Positions 58,974-64,000 of a DNA stretch of 64,000 bases are shown in pieces. The position numbers and the translations under genes are program-made. The notes below the pieces were generated by a model. The model made no database searches and was not told the DNA's origin. It was given only the letters and a program-made list of their open reading frames with translations. The DNA is from Micavibrio_A sp964539025 (lineage in GTDB: Bacteria > Pseudomonadota > Alphaproteobacteria > Micavibrionales > Micavibrionaceae). Position 1 is the stretch's first letter; every line of letters begins with the position of its first letter. The stretch spans positions 186,001 to 250,000 of the forward strand of contig CAZIFA010000001.1 of the NCBI GenBank assembly GCA_964539025.1. The letters are read 5' to 3'.

Positions 58974-60131
58974 TTAGTTTTTCAGGTCAGACCAGATATC
59001 CTTCATCTTCGACATGAAAGAAGAAGATTCCGGGGAGTGGCCGCCTTTGTCGCCGCCCAAATCTTCGGCCAGTTTTTTGAGCAGGTCTTTTTGTTTGCCG
59101 TTAAGATTCACTGGCGTTTCAACAAAGATTTCGATGTAAAGATCACCGAACGATTCCGAACGCATGATGTTCATGCCTTTGCTTTTCAGACGGAATTGTT
59201 GACCAGTCTGTGTTCCGGGCGGAATTTTGACGTTGTTGCGTGAGCCATCGATGCTCGGCACTTCCAGATCGCCTCCGAGCGTTGCCGTCGTCATCGGGAT
59301 CGGCACGCGGCAGAAAAGATTTGCGCCATCGCGACGGAATAATTTATGCGGTTTGATTGCAACCAAAACGTAAAGATCGCCGGAAGGACCACCGCGCATA
59401 CCAGCTTCGCCTTCGCCCGCAAGACGGATGCGGCGACCGCTATCGATGCCGCTTGGTATTTGAACTTTGAGTGTTTTTTCTTTTCTTATGCGGCCAGAGC
59501 CGGAGCATTTCTTGCAAGGGTCTTTGATAACCGAGCCAGTGCCGCCGCAAGTCGAACAGGTGCGTTCGATCGTAAAAAAACCTTGCTGCGCCCGCATGCG
59601 GCCAGAGCCATGGCAAGTGGGGCATTCTTCTGCCCCTTTGCCGGATTCCGTGCCGTTGCCATGACATTTATCGCACGTATCGTTAATGGGAATTTTGATT
59701 GTGGCTTCTTTGCCTTTGAACGCGTCTTCAAGCGTGATTTCCATCGTGTACTGGATGTCGGAACCGCGCATGTTGGCGGATCGTCCGCCACCGCCGCGCG
59801 CGCCCATCATATCGCCAAACATGTCTTCGAAAATGTCGGAGAAATTGCCGAAGCCCGCACCGCCCATGCCGCCGGGATTGAACCCGCCGCCACCGCCGCC
59901 CATTGAGCCATCGAACGCGGATTTGCCGAAACGATCATAGGCTGCGCGTTTTTGTTCATCCTTTAGGATGTCATAGGCTTCGTTGATTTCCTTAAATTTG
60001 GCTTCGGCTTCTTTGTTGTCTTTATTCTGGTCCGGATGATATTTCATCGCGAGTTTGCGATAGGCTTTTTTAATATCCTCCGCAGACGCTCTCTTATCGA
60101 CGCCCAATAATTCGTAAAAATCCTGTGCCAT
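58974..60131 (-). CDS. dnaJ: Chaperone protein DnaJ
   Basis: 385 residues. J domain with HPD (KYHPDQNK), Gly/Phe-rich linker (GGGGGGFNPGG), four CxxCxGxG zinc repeats (CDKCHGNG, CPTCHGSG, CSTCGGTG, CKKCSGSG) and C-terminal substrate domain. Stimulates the DnaK ATPase. Lies ~100 bases after dnaK with a palindrome between. Confidence 0.98.
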   Translation of the reverse strand: MAQDFYELLGVDKRASAEDIKKAYRKLAMKYHPDQNKDNKEAEAKFKEINEAYDILKDEQKRAAYDRFGKSAFDGSMGGGGGGFNPGGMGGAGFGNFSDIFEDMFGDMMGARGGGGRSANMRGSDIQYTMEITLEDAFKGKEATIKIPINDTCDKCHGNGTESGKGAEECPTCHGSGRMRAQQGFFTIERTCSTCGGTGSVIKDPCKKCSGSGRIRKEKTLKVQIPSGIDSGRRIRLAGEGEAGMRGGPSGDLYVLVAIKPHKLFRRDGANLFCRVPIPMTTATLGGDLEVPSIDGSRNNVKIPPGTQTGQQFRLKSKGMNIMRSESFGDLYIEIFVETPVNLNGKQKDLLKKLAEDLGGDKGGHSPESSSFMSKMKDIWSDLKN

Positions 60132-60148
60132 AGCTTAAACAATCTACT

Positions 60149-60220
60149 GTCATCTTGAGCGAAGCGAAAGATCTCATTGTAACTTATGAGATACTTCGTC
60201 GCTTCGCTCCTCAGTATGAC
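60149..60220. repeat. GTCATCTTGAGC...ATGAC palindrome between dnaK and dnaJ
   Basis: GTCATCTTGAGCGAAGCGAA and TTCGTCGCTTCGCTCCTCAG TATGAC, with GATCTC/GAGATA inside. Likely forms an mRNA hairpin between the chaperone genes, lowering dnaJ relative to dnaK or protecting the dnaK 3' end. Confidence 0.75.
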
Positions 60221-60230
60221 AATTTAGGGA

Positions 60231-62156
60231 TTAGTTTTTCTTGTCTTCATCGACTTCGGTAAAGTCAGCGTCGATGACATCATCACCGCCTGCCGATTTC
60301 GGCGCATCGCCTTGCGGCGCGGCGTTGTCAGGCGTACCAGCCTGATCTTCCTGCGCTTTGCGGTATGCCATTTCACCGATTTTCATCGAAGCCTGCATCA
60401 GGGCCGTGGTCTTGGCCTCGATAGCGGATTTGTCTTCAGAATCCATAGCGGAACGAAGATCGGCCATCGCGTCCTCTGCGGCCTTGCGGTCGCCATCGGC
60501 CACTTGTGATCCTAAATCCTTGATGGATTTTTCCGTCTGGTGGATCAGGGATTCAGCCTGGTTTTTCGCTTCGATGATTTCGCGTTTCTTTTTGTCTTCG
60601 TCGGCGTGGCTTTCCGCATCCTTGACCATTTTGTCGATGTCGGCATCGGATAAACCGCCGGAAGCCTGGATACGGATTTGTTGTTCCTTGCTCGTGGCTT
60701 TGTCTTTGGCCGTTACATGCACGATGCCGTTGGCGTCGATGTCGAACGTGACTTCGATTTGCGGCACGCTGCGCGGGGCAGGAGGGATGCCGACGAGATC
60801 GAACTGACCGAGCAGTTTGTTATCCGCCGCCATTTCACGTTCGCCTTGGAACACGCGGATCGTCACCGCCGACTGATTATCTTCAGCCGTCGAGAAGGTC
60901 TGCGATTTTTTCGTCGGGATCGTGGTGTTGCGATCGATCAAACGTGTAAAGATACCGCCCAGCGTTTCGATACCCAAGGATAGCGGGGTAACATCGAGCA
61001 GCAGAACATCTTTAACATCGCCGCGCAAAACGCCGCCCTGAATCGCCGCGCCATCGGCCACGACTTCATCGGGGTTTACGCCTTTGTGCGGCTCTTTGCC
61101 AAAGAATTCTTTTACGACTTCGACGATTTTTGGCATGCGGGTCATACCGCCAACCATAACGACATCGTCGATGTCCGAAGGTTTTACGCCTGCATCTTTC
61201 AACGCGGCTTTCAGCGGGCCTGTGGTTTTTTTGATCAGATCGTCGACCAGCGCTTCGAGTTTGGCGCGGGTGAGTTTGATGTTGAGGTGTTTGGGGCCGT
61301 TCGCATCCGCCGTGATAAAGGGCAGGTTGACGTCGGTCGCTTGCGAGCTTGAGAGTTCGATTTTAGCTTTTTCTGCGGCTTCTTTCAGACGCTGCAACGC
61401 GAGTTTGTCATTGCGCAGGTCGATCGCCTGCTCTTTTTTGAATTCATCGGCGAGGTAATCGATGATACGTGCGTCGAAATCTTCACCGCCGAGGAACGTA
61501 TCGCCGTTGGTGGATTTCACTTCGAATACGCCATCGCCGATTTCAAGAACGGATACGTCAAATGTACCGCCGCCGAGATCGTACACGACAATCGTGCCGG
61601 TGGATTTTTTATCAAGACCATAGGCAAGCGCGGCTGCTGTTGGTTCGTTGATGATACGCAGGACTTCGAGGCCCGCGATTTTACCGGCGTCTTTGGTCGC
61701 CTGACGTTGCGAGTCGTTGAAGTAAGCAGGGACGGTGATAACAGCCTGTTCGACTTTTTCGCCGAGGAAGCTTTCCGCCGTCTCTTTCATTTTTTGCAAG
61801 ATCATGGCGGAGATCTGCGCCGGGGATTTTTTCTCACCGTCGATTTCAACCCATGCGTCGCCGCCATCGGATTTCACGATTTTGAACGGCGCGGTTTTGA
61901 TCATTTTCTGTACTTCGGCATCGTCGTAACGACGGCCGATCAAACGCTTTACGGCGTAGATTGTGTTTTCGGGGTTCGTGACCGCCTGACGTTTCGCGGG
62001 CTGGCCGACAAGGCGTTCGCCGTCTTTGGTAAAGGCCACCATGGAAGGCGTGGTACGCGCGCCTTCGGAGTTTTCGATCACCCGCGATTCTTTTCCGTCG
62101 ATGACGGCGACGCAGGAGTTCGTTGTACCAAGGTCAATTCCAATTACTTTGCTCAT
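60231..62156 (-). CDS. dnaK: Chaperone protein DnaK
   Basis: 641 residues. Hsp70 with nucleotide-binding domain (GIDLGTTNSCVAV, VYDLGGGTFDVS, VVMVGGMTRMP), linker (DVLLLDVTPLSLG) and substrate-binding domain, ending in DADFTEVDEDKKN. Full length. Co-transcribed with dnaJ. Confidence 0.98.
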   Translation of the reverse strand: MSKVIGIDLGTTNSCVAVIDGKESRVIENSEGARTTPSMVAFTKDGERLVGQPAKRQAVTNPENTIYAVKRLIGRRYDDAEVQKMIKTAPFKIVKSDGGDAWVEIDGEKKSPAQISAMILQKMKETAESFLGEKVEQAVITVPAYFNDSQRQATKDAGKIAGLEVLRIINEPTAAALAYGLDKKSTGTIVVYDLGGGTFDVSVLEIGDGVFEVKSTNGDTFLGGEDFDARIIDYLADEFKKEQAIDLRNDKLALQRLKEAAEKAKIELSSSQATDVNLPFITADANGPKHLNIKLTRAKLEALVDDLIKKTTGPLKAALKDAGVKPSDIDDVVMVGGMTRMPKIVEVVKEFFGKEPHKGVNPDEVVADGAAIQGGVLRGDVKDVLLLDVTPLSLGIETLGGIFTRLIDRNTTIPTKKSQTFSTAEDNQSAVTIRVFQGEREMAADNKLLGQFDLVGIPPAPRSVPQIEVTFDIDANGIVHVTAKDKATSKEQQIRIQASGGLSDADIDKMVKDAESHADEDKKKREIIEAKNQAESLIHQTEKSIKDLGSQVADGDRKAAEDAMADLRSAMDSEDKSAIEAKTTALMQASMKIGEMAYRKAQEDQAGTPDNAAPQGDAPKSAGGDDVIDADFTEVDEDKKN

Positions 62157-62254
62157 TTTCTACCTCTTCATATTGGCAAATTTTCGGGGCTTGCCCGATT
62201 AGTGCAGCACAAGCCCACCATTTCCATAGACCGCGCTTTGCGGCTATTAACTTT

Positions 62255-62263
62255 TATATAGCA
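62255..62263 (-). promoter_or_regulatory. Extended -10 promoter of dnaK
   Basis: Read on the minus strand: TGCTATATA, about 100 bases before the dnaK ATG. I see no clear CIRCE element. A heat-shock sigma site may lie farther upstream, but I could not define one. Confidence 0.4.
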
Positions 62264-62377
62264 TACCGCCGCCCAAATGCGAGTCCGGAAACGCAAATTT
62301 AAGTGCCTGTATTCAGGCCACTTTTTTGCGGTTCTTGTTGCTTGTACGAAGCAGGCGGCCCAATGGATCATCAATGT

Positions 62378-62405
62378 TTGACATAATCTAAAAATTCACT
62401 ATTCT
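62378..62405 (+). promoter_or_regulatory. Sigma-70-like promoter of 62429-62995
   Basis: TTGACA at 62378-62383, 16-base spacer, TATTCT at 62400-62405. About 17 bases of leader before the ATG. Confidence 0.6.
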
Positions 62406-62428
62406 GTGCGCCTGAAAAATACAGGTTT

Positions 62429-62995
62429 ATGGCCATGGCAAGAGAACCGGCGGGTTTTGAAATAGCATTCAGGAGAGCCACGCGTAAAGCGGAAGCTTCG
62501 TTGCGCACGAGCCCGCATAAAGAACCGGAGTTTGATCAAAAACTGACGGAGGCTAGCCACTGCATCCACAGGTTTCTCAATGATGCGCGTAAAACAGGTT
62601 CAATCGACGATTATGAATCATATTATATGGCGATGAAACCGGGAGTGCCGGAATCTAAAAAATTTACGATCATGGGTGCCATGAGCGAGGAACGGTATCA
62701 GAACAGAAAGAGACAGCCGAAGGATTTCTTTATCTATCTCGAACTGGACCGCGCGGGTGATTTGCGATTGAAATTTCAACCAACCACAGGGCTGCCAATG
62801 GCGATCATGACCCGACATTTTAGAAAAGAGCGTAGGCCTGCCCATATGTATACACTCAGACAAGGTGTGCCTTTTAATAACTATGCTTCACAAAAAGGGC
62901 GCGAGACTTTGGTCGTGATTGCAAACGCACTGGCCTATAGCAGTGTGGAATTCAGGCAGGCGGCAAGACGCTTAGAAGCGCGAATGGCGCCTTAA
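62429..62995 (+). CDS. Unknown protein
   Basis: 188 residues, basic, soluble. Helical ends and a central beta region (FFIYLELDRAGDLRLKFQP). No recognised family. It has its own promoter and overlaps the stop of the convergent methyltransferase by 4 bases. Confidence 0.7.
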   Translation: MAMAREPAGFEIAFRRATRKAEASLRTSPHKEPEFDQKLTEASHCIHRFLNDARKTGSIDDYESYYMAMKPGVPESKKFTIMGAMSEERYQNRKRQPKDFFIYLELDRAGDLRLKFQPTTGLPMAIMTRHFRKERRPAHMYTLRQGVPFNNYASQKGRETLVVIANALAYSSVEFRQAARRLEARMAP

Positions 62996-64000
62996 AGCCC
63001 TGCCGCTTGTTCGAGGTAGTGGCTGCCGATGCCAAAAGCGTTTTTGGCGGCCGCGATTTTCGGAAGGATAGCGTCGTTTTTGCCTTTGCCGGTTTTGGAC
63101 GCGACGATCAAAACGTTTTTGGGCGTGTGTTCGGTGGCGATGAATTCGAACACTTTTACGTTATACCCGAAATATTCGAGGATGAGTGCGCGAAGCCCGT
63201 CCGTCACCATTTCCGCCTGACGTTCGAGGAAGATGCCGTGGCGTAATAGGAAGTCATCGCCGGATTTTTTGGAAGCTTCCATTTCACGGCGGATTTGTTT
63301 GTGACAGCATGGCGCAACGACGATCAATTCCGCGCCTGCCTTGATGCCCTTGGCAATCGCATCGTCGGTGGCGGTATCGCACGCATGCAGCGCGATCAGG
63401 ACATCCGCGTCGCTGGCGTCATAGCTTTCGATCGTACCTTGAGTGAAGGAAAGATTTGTGAAATCCGCCTTGGCGGCGATTTTCGTGCATAAATCGACCA
63501 TATCTTCGCGGTATTCCACACCCGTAACGTGCGGCGCGAAGCCCTGCGATGTCAGATAATCGTACAGCGCGAAGGTGAGGTAACCCTTGCCCGAACCCAT
63601 ATCGACGATTTTTGCGGGCTTCTTGATTAGGCCGGAAAGTATTTCGACATATTTGTCGATCTGGCGGTATTTGTCCTGCGCGGATTTGAGAACGGCGCCG
63701 GATGCGTCGGTGATGCCAAGATCGTGCAGATATGGCTTGATCGCCACGAGGCGTTTCTTTTCGCGGTCATGGGCGAGGGAAGGTTTTTCTTTTGTGGTCG
63801 CGGGCGATTTTTTAATCTTGCCGTTATCGGATGTTAAATCGAATTCCGTGGTGAACAAATTCGCCGTTTTGAATTCGGATGCGAGCGCTTTTTCGATGCG
63901 CTCGATCCCGTCTTCGATGTCGTAGTTTTTGACGATATCGCGGGTTTTGTGGGTGTAGGTAAAGCTGAGCTTTTCCGCGCCCTTGATCAGGATTTTTTTA
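62992..64000 (-). CDS. SAM-dependent methyltransferase (Methyltransf_32-like), 5' end cut by the window
   Basis: The frame stays open to base 64000, so at least 336 residues are visible. The SAM-binding motif is VDMGSGKGYLTFALY, followed by GVEYREDMVDLC and ALHACDTATDDA, then VVAPCCHKQIR. These are landmarks of the Methyltransf_32 group. The N-terminal region before residue ~90 (IKGAEKLSFTYTHKTRD) is a separate domain of unknown type. Substrate unknown. Confidence 0.85.
   Translation of the reverse strand, partial: KKILIKGAEKLSFTYTHKTRDIVKNYDIEDGIERIEKALASEFKTANLFTTEFDLTSDNGKIKKSPATTKEKPSLAHDREKKRLVAIKPYLHDLGITDASGAVLKSAQDKYRQIDKYVEILSGLIKKPAKIVDMGSGKGYLTFALYDYLTSQGFAPHVTGVEYREDMVDLCTKIAAKADFTNLSFTQGTIESYDASDADVLIALHACDTATDDAIAKGIKAGAELIVVAPCCHKQIRREMEASKKSGDDFLLRHGIFLERQAEMVTDGLRALILEYFGYNVKVFEFIATEHTPKNVLIVASKTGKGKNDAILPKIAAAKNAFGIGSHYLEQAAGL

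Noticed and set aside
1..64000. CRISPR array, prophage or insertion sequence
   Set aside because: No regularly spaced direct repeats, cas genes, integrase, transposase or structural phage genes were found. The repeats present are palindromes.

Overview
The window looks like a chromosomal segment of an alphaproteobacterium. Supporting signs are a class I lysyl-tRNA synthetase, an F1-ATPase operon (atpHAGDC) placed downstream of priA, the dnaK/dnaJ/dapB/nth neighbourhood, a bactofilin and two Fur-like boxes around bacterioferritin-associated ferredoxins. The many lineage-restricted unknown proteins recall the Micavibrio-like (predatory or epibiotic) branch, but that placement is inference only. 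I see no integrase, transposase, prophage or CRISPR array, and one tRNA (Leu-TAA).

Layout. 1-4.4 kb: 3' part of priA, then an accessory block (two paralogous unknown genes, a third unknown gene, a TraX-like membrane protein). 4.5-11.5 kb: atpH, atpA, atpG, atpD, atpC on the + strand, with five unknown small genes wedged between the subunits. 11.6-25.5 kb: unknown genes, a large DinG-type helicase, two tandem pilin-like proteins, lysK, a nitroreductase, and a minus-strand cluster in which three proteins share a 36-41 residue helical repeat. 25.6-36.6 kb: uvrB and many small unknown genes, a solitary Phd-like antitoxin with operator repeats, a putative HExxH metallopeptidase, cspA, an isochorismatase-like enzyme, a DnaA-box pair and a lipoprotein. 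36.7-46.7 kb: HAF-repeat autotransporter, trehalase, DMT-type transporter, two cyclophilins, two Bfd ferredoxins, and bacterioferritin with Fur-like boxes. 46.7-55.9 kb: purB, a CcdAB toxin-antitoxin pair, radC, map, a CinA-like protein, tRNA-Leu, uvrC, a GNAT acetyltransferase and a bactofilin. 56-64 kb: nth, dapB, a thioesterase, dnaJ, dnaK and a 5'-truncated methyltransferase.

Most striking observations. (1) Two cargo units sit exactly at the ends of core genes and are bounded by a short diverged second copy of that gene end. CcdAB lies between the purB start and a 16-codon purB-start remnant. A GNAT gene lies between the uvrC end and an 8-9 codon uvrC-end remnant. In both remnants most differences are synonymous, which points to import from a related genome rather than decay of a local duplication. 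(2) A palindromic repeat is inserted in frame inside atpG, the dinG-like gene and uvrB. (3) The F1-ATPase operon carries five orphan genes between its subunits. (4) There is a locus of helical-repeat proteins of unknown function. (5) Several genes appear to be transcribed from an extended -10 element (TGCTATAnT) placed so close to the start codon that the mRNA would be leaderless, and one gene may start with AUU.

Two repeat classes are scattered between genes: GTCATCC...GGATGAC composite palindromes (seven sites) and two long imperfect inverted repeats.
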